Shown: positions 14,262 through 23,669, counted from the first letter of the stretch. The stretch is 64,000 nucleotides of DNA from Polynucleobacter sp. AP-Latsch-80-C2 (GCF_018882185.1 NZ_JACVOY010000001.1:124001-188000); one strand, 5' to 3'. Translations and numbers: made by a program. Notes: generated by a model from the sequence alone, not told the origin.

Positions 14262-15890
14262 ATGATTCGCATTACTGAACTACGTTTACCCATTAGCCAT
14301 CCGCCGCAAGCGCTTGAGGAAGGCATTCTCAAGCGCTTAGGCTTATCTGCAAAAGATTTGATTGCGTTTGATATCTTTAAGCGTAGCTATGACGCTAGGA
14401 CAAATGTAGCGCTTGCGTTTATCTATACCATTGACTGTTCCGTCAAGGATGAAGATAGCTTACTTAAGAAGTTTGCGAATGATATTCATATTAGGCCATC
14501 CCCAGATACGAGTTATCACTTTGTAGCAAAGGCCCCCGAATCGATTCTGAATGGTGACGTGTTACGCCCAGTCGTCATTGGCTTTGGCCCTTGCGGAATT
14601 TTTGCCGCCTTAGTGCTAGCGCAAATGGGCTTTAAGCCGATTGTCTTAGAGCGTGGCAAGCCCGTACGTGAACGCACTCAAGATACCTGGGGTCTGTGGC
14701 GTAAAAATATTCTCAATCCAGAGTCGAATGTGCAATTCGGAGAGGGTGGAGCAGGGACATTCTCGGATGGCAAGCTCTACAGCCAAATTAAAGATCCCAA
14801 ATTTTATGGCCGCAAGGTCATTGCAGAATTTATCAAAGCAGGTGCGCCCGAAGAAATTCGCTATGTTGCCAAACCCCATATCGGCACCTTCCGTTTAGTT
14901 GGGGTAGTAGAAAAGATTCGCCAACAAATTATTGAGTTAGGCGGTGAAATTCGTTTCTCTCAAAAAGTCGTAGGCTTTGATATTGAAAATGATCAGATCA
15001 CAGGTATCAAGATTGAGAATCAACCTGATTTAGCCGCTAATCATGTGATCCTGGCGCTTGGACATAGTGCACGCGATACTTTTAAAGCGCTTCATGAAGC
15101 AGGCGTCTTTATGGAAGCCAAGCCTTTCTCGGTGGGCTTTCGGATTGAGCATCCTCAATCATTAATTGATAAGGCGCGCCTAGGACCGCATGCTGGAAAT
15201 GAATTAATCGGCGCCGCTGATTACAAATTAGTGCATCACGCAAAAAATGGCCGCTCGGTGTATAGCTTCTGTATGTGTCCAGGTGGTACTGTAGTAGCCG
15301 CGACATCAGAGCCAAACCGCGTGGTTACTAATGGGATGAGCCAATACTCGCGTAATGAGCGTAATGCTAATGCAGGCATTGTTGTGGGCATAACGCCAGA
15401 GGATTACCCTGGTGGCCCGTTAGCTGGGATCGAGTTCCAACGCGCTTTGGAATCTAAGGCCTATGAACTTGGTGGGCGCACCTATGAGGCCCCCGGACAA
15501 TTAGTGGGTGATTTTTTAGAAGGTAAGCCGTCAACTGAATTTGGTAGCGTGATGCCCTCCTATAAACCGGGTGTCCATCTCACGGATTTAGCGCAAAGTT
15601 TGCCAGACTATGCCATTGAGGCAATTCGGGAGGCCATTCCTGCTTTTGAGAAGCAAATCAAAGGCTTCTCGATGAAAGACGCTGTCTTAACTGGAATTGA
15701 AACTCGCACCTCTTCGCCACTGCGCATTACTCGGGGGCCCAACTTTCAGAGTTTGAATATTAAAGGTCTTTATCCAGCAGGTGAGGGTGCTGGCTATGCA
15801 GGCGGCATCTTGTCGGCAGGTGTTGATGGGATTAAAGTAGCAGAAGCACTTGCGCTTGATTACTGCTCAAAACAATCATCATCCATATAG
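14262..15890 (+). CDS. FAD-dependent dehydrogenase (COG2509 type)
   Basis: A 542-residue cytoplasmic flavoprotein. An N-terminal domain of about 95 residues precedes a Rossmann FAD-binding motif VVIGFGPCGIFAALVLAQMGFKPIVLERG (its first half is GFGPCGIFAALVL, from about residue 104), then GEGGAGTFSDGKL, ALGHSARDTF and the C-terminal GEGAGYAGGILSAGVDGIK. This arrangement is typical of the 'NAD(P)/FAD-dependent oxidoreductase' group of unknown function related to HI0933/geranylgeranyl-reductase-type proteins. It lies nine bases after the Bug receptor and six before hemN, so all three may be one transcript. Confidence 0.88.
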   Translation: MIRITELRLPISHPPQALEEGILKRLGLSAKDLIAFDIFKRSYDARTNVALAFIYTIDCSVKDEDSLLKKFANDIHIRPSPDTSYHFVAKAPESILNGDVLRPVVIGFGPCGIFAALVLAQMGFKPIVLERGKPVRERTQDTWGLWRKNILNPESNVQFGEGGAGTFSDGKLYSQIKDPKFYGRKVIAEFIKAGAPEEIRYVAKPHIGTFRLVGVVEKIRQQIIELGGEIRFSQKVVGFDIENDQITGIKIENQPDLAANHVILALGHSARDTFKALHEAGVFMEAKPFSVGFRIEHPQSLIDKARLGPHAGNELIGAADYKLVHHAKNGRSVYSFCMCPGGTVVAATSEPNRVVTNGMSQYSRNERNANAGIVVGITPEDYPGGPLAGIEFQRALESKAYELGGRTYEAPGQLVGDFLEGKPSTEFGSVMPSYKPGVHLTDLAQSLPDYAIEAIREAIPAFEKQIKGFSMKDAVLTGIETRTSSPLRITRGPNFQSLNIKGLYPAGEGAGYAGGILSAGVDGIKVAEALALDYCSKQSSSI

Positions 15891-15896
15891 CTACTT

Positions 15897-17312
15897 ATGA
15901 ACTCAGCAGTCATTCTTCCGTCAGTACCTGAAAAAGAAGTCTTGTTTCATCCAGAGTTGCTGCAAAAGTTCGATATCAATGGACCGCGCTATACCTCTTA
16001 TCCAAGCGCTGATCGCTTCCATAACGCGTTTGCAGAGGCTGACTATCTAGGAGCACTCAAGCGAGTGGCAGGCGCTCATGAGCCACTCTCGCTTTATTTT
16101 CATCTGCCTTTTTGCCCCAATATTTGTTATTACTGTGGCTGCAATAAGATCATTACAAAAGATCACGGCCGTAGTGCCAAATACATTAAGTATTTAGCTA
16201 AAGAGATGGCAATGGTCTGTGCTGCGATGGGCGCCACGAAAAAGATTCCGATTACCCAACTACATTGGGGTGGTGGTACACCTACTTTTTTATCTCATGA
16301 AGAGATGACAGAATTAATGCATCACACTCGCACGTATTTTGAATTACTCCCTGGTGGTGAGTACTCGATTGAAATTGATCCGCGACGTGTGACAGAAGAC
16401 GATATTGCCTTACTGGCGGAGCTGGGCTTCAATCGCATTAGTTTAGGTGTTCAAGATTTCAACTTAGCAGTGCAAGAAGCAGTGCATCGAGTGCAGACGA
16501 TTGAAGAAACTCAAGCTGTGATGGATTGGTCCAGAAAGTATGGCTTTAAGTCTAGAAGCGTAGACCTGATCTATGGTTTGCCAAAGCAGACCCCAGCCAC
16601 TTTTAAAGAAACAGTGGATACCGTTTTAAAGATGAATCCCGATCGCCTCTCGGTTTATAACTATGCACACTTACCGCATATCTTTAAGCCCCAGCGCCGT
16701 ATTTCAGAGGCGGACCTTCCGCCAGCTGCAGACAAGCTCGATATTCTCTCCAATACGATTGAGCGCCTAGGCGAAGCAGGTTATGTCTTTATTGGCATGG
16801 ATCACTTTGCCAAACCAGATGATGAGTTAGCGATCGCGCAGAAGGAAGGCAAGCTCCATCGTAATTTCCAGGGTTACTCGACTCAAGCCGAATGTGATTT
16901 ATTGGCCTTTGGTATTTCATCAATTGGCAAGGTGGATGATTGCTACTCACAGAATGTGCGTACGCTTGATGAGTATTACGCTGCGATCGATGAAGGACAT
17001 CTACCAACTTTGCGCGGATTACAACTTGATCAGGATGACTTGCTGCGTCGTGAATTGATTGGTGAGTTGATGTGTCAATTTGCTTTGGATATTGCAGCGT
17101 TCGCAAGCGCTCATCAAATTGACTTCAATACCTACTTCAAAGTAGAACTAGAGGAACTCAAAGGTCTTGAAGAAGCAGGACTTTTGGAATGGCAGGGATC
17201 CACCTTAGTGGTGCCGATCAAAGGTCGATTATTAGCCAGAAGAGTAGCTATGACATTTGATCGCCACCTGAGAGAATCTCAGGCAAAAGGTACGTACTCT
17301 AAGGTTTTGTAG
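15897..17312 (+). CDS. hemN: Oxygen-independent coproporphyrinogen III dehydrogenase HemN
   Basis: A 471-residue radical SAM enzyme for the anaerobic conversion of coproporphyrinogen III to protoporphyrinogen IX in heme synthesis. The cluster motif CPNICYYCGC (Cys-x3-Cys-x2-Cys plus a further Cys) is present, as is the SAM-binding GGGTPTF, and the N terminus has the HemN pattern FDINGPRYTSYPSADRF that separates true HemN from HemW. The length fits. It starts six bases after the flavoprotein gene. Anaerobic control is likely given two perfect FNR boxes just downstream, though these more probably serve ompW. Confidence 0.97.
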   Translation: MNSAVILPSVPEKEVLFHPELLQKFDINGPRYTSYPSADRFHNAFAEADYLGALKRVAGAHEPLSLYFHLPFCPNICYYCGCNKIITKDHGRSAKYIKYLAKEMAMVCAAMGATKKIPITQLHWGGGTPTFLSHEEMTELMHHTRTYFELLPGGEYSIEIDPRRVTEDDIALLAELGFNRISLGVQDFNLAVQEAVHRVQTIEETQAVMDWSRKYGFKSRSVDLIYGLPKQTPATFKETVDTVLKMNPDRLSVYNYAHLPHIFKPQRRISEADLPPAADKLDILSNTIERLGEAGYVFIGMDHFAKPDDELAIAQKEGKLHRNFQGYSTQAECDLLAFGISSIGKVDDCYSQNVRTLDEYYAAIDEGHLPTLRGLQLDQDDLLRRELIGELMCQFALDIAAFASAHQIDFNTYFKVELEELKGLEEAGLLEWQGSTLVVPIKGRLLARRVAMTFDRHLRESQAKGTYSKVL

Positions 17313-17319
17313 GTCCCGT

Positions 17320-17333
17320 TTGATCTAGATCAA
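17320..17333. promoter_or_regulatory. FNR/ANR box 1 upstream of ompW
   Basis: TTGATCTAGATCAA is a perfect match to the FNR consensus TTGAT-N4-ATCAA. It lies eight bases after the hemN stop codon and is centred 72 bases upstream of the second box. Confidence 0.85.
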
Positions 17334-17336
17334 TGA

Positions 17337-17365
17337 TTGCTCAAAACAGTGTTGCTTTTGAGCAA
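17337..17365. repeat. 10-bp inverted repeat between the FNR boxes
   Basis: TTGCTCAAAA and TTTTGAGCAA form a perfect 10-bp inverted repeat with a 9-base loop. It could end the hemN transcript, although no T-run follows (AAATATAAAA instead), or act as an additional operator. Confidence 0.5.
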
Positions 17366-17391
17366 ATATAAAATTTGTAAGCATCTTCGAT

Positions 17392-17405
17392 TTGATACAC
17401 ATCAA
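17392..17405. promoter_or_regulatory. FNR/ANR box 2 upstream of ompW
   Basis: TTGATACACATCAA is a second perfect TTGAT-N4-ATCAA site, centred at 17398.5. A class II promoter would start near 17440, and CAAAAT at about 17428 is at the right place for a -10 element. It lies 65 bases before the ompW start. Confidence 0.85.
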
Positions 17406-17469
17406 ATTAATTCCTCTAAATCAATTTCAAAATGAACTCATCGAAATTGAAAACAAAAGGGGAATCATC

Positions 17470-18105
17470 ATGCGTATTAAAACTCTCGTAGTGGCAATGG
17501 CTGCCGTAGCTTCACTAGCTCCAATCGTATCACAGGCTCAGTCGTCTGAAGACAATCCTTGGATGTTACGTGTACGTGCCGTAGATTTGCTTTGGCAAAA
17601 TGGGCAAACGAATACACTTTCGACCTTGAATGTGAAGGCAGAGAATCAGGTTATTCCTGAATTTGATATTTCTTATTTCTTTACAAAGAATATTGCCGCT
17701 GAGTTGGTCTTAACTTACCCACAGCAAGTGAATATCACAGCAGGCTCTGGCAATACTAGCGTCGGTAAAATTACTGCACTCCCACCATCATTGTTAGTTC
17801 AGTATCACTTCACTGAACTAGGTGCCTTCAAGCCATACGTTGGCGTTGGTGTGAATTACACAATTTTCGGTAATCGTCAGAACTTCCCAGCATTAGGTAA
17901 CTCTGTAACAGTTGATCAATCCAGTCTTGGTGCAGTTGCTCAAATCGGTGCAGACTATATGTTTGATAGAAACTGGGGTGTGAACCTTGATTTGAAATAT
18001 GCCACAATCAGCACTAATGTGAATACTGTTGCCGGCAACACTAACCTGGGTAAATTAACATTGAATCCATGGATGCCTGCAGTGGGTGTAACTTACAAGT
18101 TCTAA
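17470..18105 (+). CDS. ompW: OmpW family outer-membrane protein
   Basis: A 211-residue protein with a signal peptide (MRIKTLVVAMAAV..., cleavage after SQA) and an eight-stranded barrel pattern: NPWMLRVRAVDLLWQNG, FFTKNIAAELVLTYPQ, LPPSLLVQYHF, FKPYVGVGVNYT, NWGVNLDLKYA and a terminal aromatic residue (VGVTYKF). OmpW forms a narrow hydrophobic channel in the outer membrane. The frame extends to 17392, but the ATG at 17470 has AAGGGGAA upstream and gives a proper signal peptide; the longer version would run through the FNR box. Two FNR boxes suggest induction under low oxygen, as is known for ompW of enterobacteria. A strong terminator follows. Confidence 0.94.
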   Translation: MRIKTLVVAMAAVASLAPIVSQAQSSEDNPWMLRVRAVDLLWQNGQTNTLSTLNVKAENQVIPEFDISYFFTKNIAAELVLTYPQQVNITAGSGNTSVGKITALPPSLLVQYHFTELGAFKPYVGVGVNYTIFGNRQNFPALGNSVTVDQSSLGAVAQIGADYMFDRNWGVNLDLKYATISTNVNTVAGNTNLGKLTLNPWMPAVGVTYKF

Positions 18106-18129
18106 GCATTCAGTTCCTAGATCTTGAGA

Positions 18130-18155
18130 TAGGGCCCTAAAGGGGCCCTATTTTT
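18130..18155. terminator. Terminator between ompW and the convergent ATPase gene
   Basis: TAGGGCCC, loop TAAA, GGGGCCCTA followed by TTTTT. A strong GC-rich hairpin 24 bases after the ompW stop; it abuts the stop codon of the minus-strand gene. Confidence 0.9.
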
Positions 18156-18750
18156 ATTGGATTAAATCTTCCAGCAGCTTGTCAAACACTTGCGCATCAA
18201 ATTGCAAATGGTTAAAGCGATGTATTAGCGTATGGGTAGGTGGTCCAGTTCTGCGTAGCGCATATTGATCCCAGTGATTCAGTTTCCAATCATCTCTGGG
18301 GTCAGATCTTTTTTCCATACGCATCTTGGCTTCATTTTCAGGCAAATCAATCCAGGCAATCTGAATACGGGTTTGCGCAGGAATTCCAAGAGCTTCTGGA
18401 TCAAACATACGGCCACTCTGAATCTCTTTCGAGAAGGGCCCCACCAAAATCACATTGACTCCTAGCAGTAAATTTTCTCTAGCAATCTCAATCAAGCCTT
18501 GATATTCCCAATCGCGGAGATTTTCGAGGTAGTAGGGGCTGTCGCGGTCATGGGAGTTATGTGTAGTGAGCTCCATCACATGGGCGCTATAGGCGCCATA
18601 GACAGTATCTTTATCCAAAAAGAAAAAATCTTCCCCGGTTTTCTCAATAATGAGTGGCAATGCTCTTTTGGCTAAAGTGGTTTTACCGGTGCCTGCATGA
18701 CCTGCAAAGAGGATCAGGCGGGGCGATGAGGGACTGAGTTTGCAGATCAT
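18154..18750 (-). CDS. P-loop ATPase/kinase-like protein
   Basis: A 198-residue protein with a Walker A motif GHAGTGKTTLAKRAL (residues about 17-31), FFLDKDTVYGAY after the second strand, VNVILVGPF and a DLPENEAKMRMEKRSDPRDDWK segment resembling the lid of zeta-toxin/gluconokinase-like small-molecule kinases (COG0645 type). It probably phosphorylates a small molecule, but the substrate is not predictable. No antitoxin-like partner adjoins it. It is convergent with ompW and divergent from the ABC-F gene. Confidence 0.75.
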   Translation of the reverse strand: MICKLSPSSPRLILFAGHAGTGKTTLAKRALPLIIEKTGEDFFFLDKDTVYGAYSAHVMELTTHNSHDRDSPYYLENLRDWEYQGLIEIARENLLLGVNVILVGPFSKEIQSGRMFDPEALGIPAQTRIQIAWIDLPENEAKMRMEKRSDPRDDWKLNHWDQYALRRTGPPTHTLIHRFNHLQFDAQVFDKLLEDLIQ

Positions 18751-18817
18751 AGGTACCTAGTCTCGCAGAAATTAGCGGAAATATCCCAGCTTTTACTGTA
18801 GCGACGATAATGTTGGC

Positions 18818-20746
18818 ATGGCTTTAATCGTACTTACTGATGCAAAACTGGCTTTTGGCCACGTTGACCTCCTCGCAAACACTGCTTTTTCCCTGGAATC
18901 AGGTGAACGTGTTGGCTTAATTGGCCGTAATGGCACGGGTAAATCTTCTTTATTGAAGATCTTGGCTGGCATAGAAAAAATGGATGACGGGCTCTTGCAA
19001 TACCAGCAAGGCTTGCGCATTGCCTATGTCCCACAAGAACCTATTTTTGAGGCAGAAGAAACTGTTTTTGATGCCGTCTCCAAAGGGGTGGCACAAGCAA
19101 AGGCCTTGCGTGAAGAATATGAAGCGCTTAGCGTTGGAGAGTGGGATGATGCCTCTCACCATCGCTTAGATGAAGTGCAGTCCCAGCTCGAAGCTTTAAG
19201 CGGCTGGAACTGGGAGCAGCGTGTGCATGAAACATTGGATCGTCTGCATTTGGAAGCTGATGTCAAAATTAGTACGCTTTCTGGTGGAACCAAGAAACGG
19301 GTTGCCTTAGCGCGTGCACTGGTAGAGATGCCTGATGTGCTCTTGCTCGATGAGCCTACTAACCATCTCGATTTAGATTCGATCGCTTGGCTCGAAGATC
19401 TATTAAAAGAGTACCAAGGCTCTGTCATTTTGATTACCCATGATCGCGCTTTCTTGGATAACGTCTGCACCCAGATTGTGGAGCTAGATCGCGGAATCTT
19501 GCGTTCCTACCCAGGAAACTTCTCTGCGTATGAAGTCCTCAAGGACCAAGAACTTAATTCGGAATCCCTCGCCAATGCCAGAGCGGATAAATTATTGGCT
19601 CAAGAGGAAGTATGGATACGCAAAGGGGTTGAAGCCCGTCGTACCCGTAGCGTTGCTCGTATAGCCCGCTTAGAAAATTTACGCTCAAGCCGTGCGCAGC
19701 GCAGAGATGCTATAGGTCAAGTGAAGTTAGCAGTATCAGCGGGTGATAGAAGCGGCAAGATTGTTGCTGACTTGCAAGAAGTATCTAAGTCTTACGATCG
19801 TCCGATTGTGAAAGATTTCACGGCCACCATTTTGCGTGGTGATAAGGTTGGTTTATTAGGCCCCAATGGTGCTGGTAAAACGACCTTACTAAAACTCATT
19901 CTGGGAACAATTGCTCCCGACTCTGGCACTGCAACCATGGGAACGCGCATTGAAGTGGCTTACTTTGATCAAATGCGTGAAGGCCTAGATCTCAATGCCT
20001 CGCTTGAAGATTACATCAGCCCAGGTAGCGAGTGGATTGAAATTAACGGCAATAAAAAACACGTTAAGAGCTATTTGAGTGACTTTTTATTTGCTCCAGA
20101 ACGCACTAATTCTCCAGTAAGCACCTTATCTGGAGGCGAGCGCAATCGCTTATTGTTAGCGCGTCTATTCGCTAGGCCTGCGAACGTATTGGTTTTGGAT
20201 GAGCCAACCAATGACTTAGACATTGATACCTTAGATTTACTAGAGCAATTACTGCAAGATTACAAAGGCACTGTTTTCTTGGTGAGTCATGACCGATATT
20301 TCTTAGATAACGTGGTCACGAGCATTATTGCGAACGAGGGCGATGGATTCTGGCGCGAATATGAGGGAGGTTATGAGGATTGGAAAATCCAAAAGGCCCG
20401 CTCCGACAAGATTCGGGCAGCAAACTCCAGTGCAAAAGCACAAAGTGCAACACCTCCGAAGGCTGAGATCAAGGCAGAGGCAAAAGTAGAGACTAAGCCA
20501 GCAGTAAAAAGTGGCGTCCAGAAGCTCAACGGCAAGGAGCGCCACGAGCTAGAAGTCTTACCAGCTCAGATTGAAGTGCTGGAAACAGAGCAGGCAGACA
20601 TTGGTATTGCGATGAGCAATCCTGATCTTTACAAAAATGAGCCTGAGTTGGCAGCCAGTATGCAAGCGCGTTTGACGGAGATCACTGAGCAGCTAGATCA
20701 ACTGTTGCAGCGCTGGGAGCAACTGTTAAGCCGCTCCGAATCTTAA
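18818..20746 (+). CDS. uup: ABC-F family ATPase, Uup type
   Basis: A 642-residue soluble protein with two ABC domains: Walker A GRNGTGKSSL and GPNGAGKTTL, signature LSGGTKKRV and LSGGERNRL, and Walker B LLLDEPTNHLD and LVLDEPTNDLD. It ends in a basic/acidic coiled coil of about 90 residues (KLNGKERHELEVLPAQIE), the feature that separates Uup from other ABC-F proteins. ABC-F proteins act on ribosomes, and Uup is also linked to precise excision and replication intermediates. It has no membrane partner, and the neighbouring genes do not suggest a special role. It is convergent with cbpM, with a gap of seven bases. Confidence 0.93.
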   Translation: MALIVLTDAKLAFGHVDLLANTAFSLESGERVGLIGRNGTGKSSLLKILAGIEKMDDGLLQYQQGLRIAYVPQEPIFEAEETVFDAVSKGVAQAKALREEYEALSVGEWDDASHHRLDEVQSQLEALSGWNWEQRVHETLDRLHLEADVKISTLSGGTKKRVALARALVEMPDVLLLDEPTNHLDLDSIAWLEDLLKEYQGSVILITHDRAFLDNVCTQIVELDRGILRSYPGNFSAYEVLKDQELNSESLANARADKLLAQEEVWIRKGVEARRTRSVARIARLENLRSSRAQRRDAIGQVKLAVSAGDRSGKIVADLQEVSKSYDRPIVKDFTATILRGDKVGLLGPNGAGKTTLLKLILGTIAPDSGTATMGTRIEVAYFDQMREGLDLNASLEDYISPGSEWIEINGNKKHVKSYLSDFLFAPERTNSPVSTLSGGERNRLLLARLFARPANVLVLDEPTNDLDIDTLDLLEQLLQDYKGTVFLVSHDRYFLDNVVTSIIANEGDGFWREYEGGYEDWKIQKARSDKIRAANSSAKAQSATPPKAEIKAEAKVETKPAVKSGVQKLNGKERHELEVLPAQIEVLETEQADIGIAMSNPDLYKNEPELAASMQARLTEITEQLDQLLQRWEQLLSRSES

Positions 20747-20753
20747 AGGGTTC

Positions 20754-21074
20754 TTAGCTGCCGATTTGGATACGGGCACGCAGATGTGCGATCTCATCTA
20801 AGAGATCTAAAGCTAGTGCAACACCCGGCGTATTGAGCTCTAAATCATGAGTGAGGTGAGCAGCGGTCTTTGCTCTACGCAGTGACTCACCGCTAAAACG
20901 CCAATCTTGCGGGGATGATCCGGTGGGGCTTAAGACACCCTCGGATACCCACGACATGATGAGATCTTCTGGAGTGCGAGAGGCATGTGAGAGTTCCACA
21001 ATGCTCATGTGTACTTCATTTTCGACAACGCTACCTTCGATCCAGGTGATATTGGTTTGGGTCATGTTCATCAT
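20754..21074 (-). CDS. cbpM: CbpM family chaperone modulator
   Basis: A 106-residue protein with a MerR-like helix-turn-helix region (HASRTPEDLIMSWVSEGVLSP) and the CbpM-type C terminus ALDLLDEIAHLRARI. CbpM binds the J domain of CbpA and inhibits it. The gene overlaps the end of cbpA by four bases (ATGA), which indicates translational coupling and supports the pairing. Several ATGs lie at the start (MMNMTQ), so the exact initiation codon is uncertain by a few residues. Confidence 0.88.
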   Translation of the reverse strand: MMNMTQTNITWIEGSVVENEVHMSIVELSHASRTPEDLIMSWVSEGVLSPTGSSPQDWRFSGESLRRAKTAAHLTHDLELNTPGVALALDLLDEIAHLRARIQIGS

Positions 21075-22051
21075 CCCTTCAAGTGAGTTCTGGGGTTGAA
21101 ATCAAAAGCCTTTTCAAAAGTTTGATAAGCCTCTTTGTGTGCATCTGAATCAGCAGGTGGCAAAACGATCGTAGGCACGACATACAAATCACCAGCTTCC
21201 GCACTAGGGATGCCTTTGCCTTTAAGACGCATCTTACGACCAGCAGTAGTGCCAGCGGGAATCTTGAGTTCTAGTGTTGTACCTGCAGGAGTTGGAACAT
21301 TGACTGTAGTGCCTAAGGCTGCCTCCCAAGGTGCTAGGGGAATGTCGATGTACACATCTTTCCCATCGACTCGATAGATAGGGTTAGGGTGGAAATCAAT
21401 TTCTAAATAGAGATCACCTGCGCCACCTTCGCCCATGCCAGGCCCGCCTTGACCAGAGAGGCGTAAATTTTGTCCGGCTTTAATTCCTTTAGGAATGCTG
21501 ACATCTAATTTACGCTCTTGGGTGCCGACATGACCTTGGGCATCCATGCTGGGCATGTGCAAAGCAATCGTACGCTTAGCACCGTTATAAGCATCCGCAA
21601 GATCGATCAAGATTTTGGCATGATGATCTTGGCCTTTAAAGTTCATGCCTTGGCGTGCATTGCCTCCACGACCGCCTTGGCGATGTTTGCCTCTACCAAA
21701 AAGAGATTCGAAGAATTCACTTTGATCGCCTTCAAAGCCGCCGCCATAACCAGGGTGACCTCCGCCATAGCCGTCATCAGCGTATTCAAAACCTTCGTTC
21801 CAATTAGGAGGAGGGGTGAAATCTTGACCGTTTTTCCAGTTCGCTCCAAAGCGATCGTAGGCTGCACGTTTTTCAGTATCTTTGAGTACAGCATAAGCTT
21901 CGCCAATCGCTTTGAACTGCTCTTCAGCGCCAGCTTCTTTGTTCACGTCAGGGTGAAACTTGCGAGCCATTTTGCGGTACGCAGATTTGATCTCAGCCTC
22001 AGTGGCAGAGCGCGCCACCCCTAGTGTTTCGTAGTAATCCTTAAATTTCAT
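21071..22051 (-). CDS. cbpA: DnaJ-type co-chaperone / curved-DNA-binding protein CbpA
   Basis: A 326-residue protein with an N-terminal J domain (MKFKDYYETLGV, HPD motif at FHPDVNKE), a Gly-rich linker (GYGGGHPGYGGGFE), and two C-terminal substrate-binding domains with KGIKAGQNLRLSGQGGPG and PAGTTAGRKMRLKGKGIP. There is no DnaJ zinc-finger, which identifies a CbpA-type co-chaperone of DnaK. The gene sits directly upstream of its modulator cbpM and overlaps it by four bases. The start is the family start. Confidence 0.95.
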   Translation of the reverse strand: MKFKDYYETLGVARSATEAEIKSAYRKMARKFHPDVNKEAGAEEQFKAIGEAYAVLKDTEKRAAYDRFGANWKNGQDFTPPPNWNEGFEYADDGYGGGHPGYGGGFEGDQSEFFESLFGRGKHRQGGRGGNARQGMNFKGQDHHAKILIDLADAYNGAKRTIALHMPSMDAQGHVGTQERKLDVSIPKGIKAGQNLRLSGQGGPGMGEGGAGDLYLEIDFHPNPIYRVDGKDVYIDIPLAPWEAALGTTVNVPTPAGTTLELKIPAGTTAGRKMRLKGKGIPSAEAGDLYVVPTIVLPPADSDAHKEAYQTFEKAFDFNPRTHLKG

Positions 22052-22121
22052 AAGCCTTATACATTTCGATTAAGTCTTGTTCGGTCTTGATTGAACCTCA
22101 AGGATTAATTCTACAGGCCTA

Positions 22122-23669
22122 TTAGCTCATTACGCCGATTTGCCAAGGCACAAATTCATAATCTCCTAGACCCAGCAATTCACTTTTTGAGGCTTCTCCT
22201 GAGGCAGTGCGCAAAAATAGTTCAAAAATACGTTGCCCCATTTCCTGGACTGAAACGGTGCCATCGAGGATTTCACCGCAATTGATGTCCATATCCTCAG
22301 TTAAGCGCTGGTACATCGGGGTATTAGTAGCTAACTTAATGCAGGGGGCTGGCTTAGATCCAAACATCGAGCCCCGACCAGTAGTAAAGGCAACCAGGTT
22401 TGCGCCACCAGCAATTTGGCCGGTGGCAGAGACGGGATCAAATCCAGGGGTGTCCATGAACACAAATCCCTTGGCGGTGACAGGCTCTGCATATTTATAC
22501 ACTTCCATGAGGGGGCCGGTGCCTCCTTTCATGGAAGAGCCTAAGGATTTTTCAAAAATATTGGCAAGGCCACCAATTTGATTTCCGGGGCTCACTTGGC
22601 CATTGATTTGCACATCTCGGCCAACAGAGTATTCATCTTTCCACCAGCGAATGCGTTTAATCAGTTTCTCGCCAATTTCTTGGCTGGCAGCTCTACGCGT
22701 CAAGGTATGCTCAACACCATAGATCTCAGGAGTTTCAGAAAGAATGCCAGTGCCGCCATGGCGAGAGAGGATATCAATCGCTGCACCCAATGCCGGGTTT
22801 GCAGTAATAGAGGAGAAGCCATCTGATCCACCGCATTGCAGTCCAACCGTTAAATGACTAGCGGATACGGTTTCACGTTTTGCTTTATTGGCTTCGGGTA
22901 ATAAGGCTTTCACTGCTTCAATACCAGCCTCAATCGTTTTGCGTGTACCGCCGCTCTCTTGCATGATGAAGGTATGCAGGTTATGACCTTCTTTGAGATC
23001 CTCTTGTTCCATCAAGCCTTTGAGTTGATTGCGCTCGCAGCCTAAGCCTACGATTAATGAAGCTGCGAGGTTAGGGTGACGCGCATATCCCGCCATCGTG
23101 CGACGGAGTAACTGCATCGGTTCACCACTCATTTCCATGCCGCAACCAATGTCGTGACTAAATGCCACCACACCATCTACATTTGGAAAATCTTTGAGGC
23201 GCTCTGGTGTAAACCAGTCAGCAATCCTATTGACTACCGTTGCTGAGCAGTTCACGGTCGATAAGATGCCAATGAAATTACGGGTGCCGACTTTACCGTT
23301 GGGACGCACATAACCCTGGAAGGTAGCGCGCTCAGACTCAGGAAGCATTTGGGTAGGCTTATATTCACTGGAGTAGGCATAGTCACGATCGAATTCACGA
23401 AACTCGGTGTTATGACTGTGCACCACGGTGCCAGGCTCAATATCGACATTGGCAAATCCAACCGTAACGTTGTACTTGAGAATAGGATCGCCTTTCAAAA
23501 TTTTCTTAGCAGCAATTTTGTATCCGGCTGGAACCTGACTGCGGCTAGTGAAATGTTCACTAGGCACTTCTGTACCAATGGCAATATCAACGCGTGCCAC
23601 CACAATATTGTCATTTGGGTGAAGGCGAATAATGGAGCCTGCTAATTTTTTTCCAGAGGTTTCAATCAT
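22122..23669 (-). CDS. UxaA family dehydratase (altronate/galactarate dehydratase type)
   Basis: A 515-residue protein with an N-terminal SAF domain (about residues 10-80: IIRLHPNDNIVVARVDIAIGTEV) and a large UxaA/GarD catalytic domain with GYVRPNGKVGTRNFIG, NCSATVV, HDIGCGM, GLGCERNQ, GLQCGGSDGFSS and MDTPGFDPVSATGQ. The length fits altronate or galactarate dehydratases, which remove water from sugar acids. The cysteines in these motifs bind the iron centre. The true substrate is uncertain: neighbours (SMP-30 lactonase, enolase-superfamily enzyme, dehydrogenases) point to an aldonic or aldaric acid. It is divergent from the enolase-superfamily gene. Confidence 0.92.
   Translation of the reverse strand: MIETSGKKLAGSIIRLHPNDNIVVARVDIAIGTEVPSEHFTSRSQVPAGYKIAAKKILKGDPILKYNVTVGFANVDIEPGTVVHSHNTEFREFDRDYAYSSEYKPTQMLPESERATFQGYVRPNGKVGTRNFIGILSTVNCSATVVNRIADWFTPERLKDFPNVDGVVAFSHDIGCGMEMSGEPMQLLRRTMAGYARHPNLAASLIVGLGCERNQLKGLMEQEDLKEGHNLHTFIMQESGGTRKTIEAGIEAVKALLPEANKAKRETVSASHLTVGLQCGGSDGFSSITANPALGAAIDILSRHGGTGILSETPEIYGVEHTLTRRAASQEIGEKLIKRIRWWKDEYSVGRDVQINGQVSPGNQIGGLANIFEKSLGSSMKGGTGPLMEVYKYAEPVTAKGFVFMDTPGFDPVSATGQIAGGANLVAFTTGRGSMFGSKPAPCIKLATNTPMYQRLTEDMDINCGEILDGTVSVQEMGQRIFELFLRTASGEASKSELLGLGDYEFVPWQIGVMS

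Noticed and set aside
18154-18750. Zeta-type toxin of a toxin-antitoxin system
   Set aside because: The P-loop and lid resemble small-molecule kinases, but no epsilon-like antitoxin gene lies next to it.
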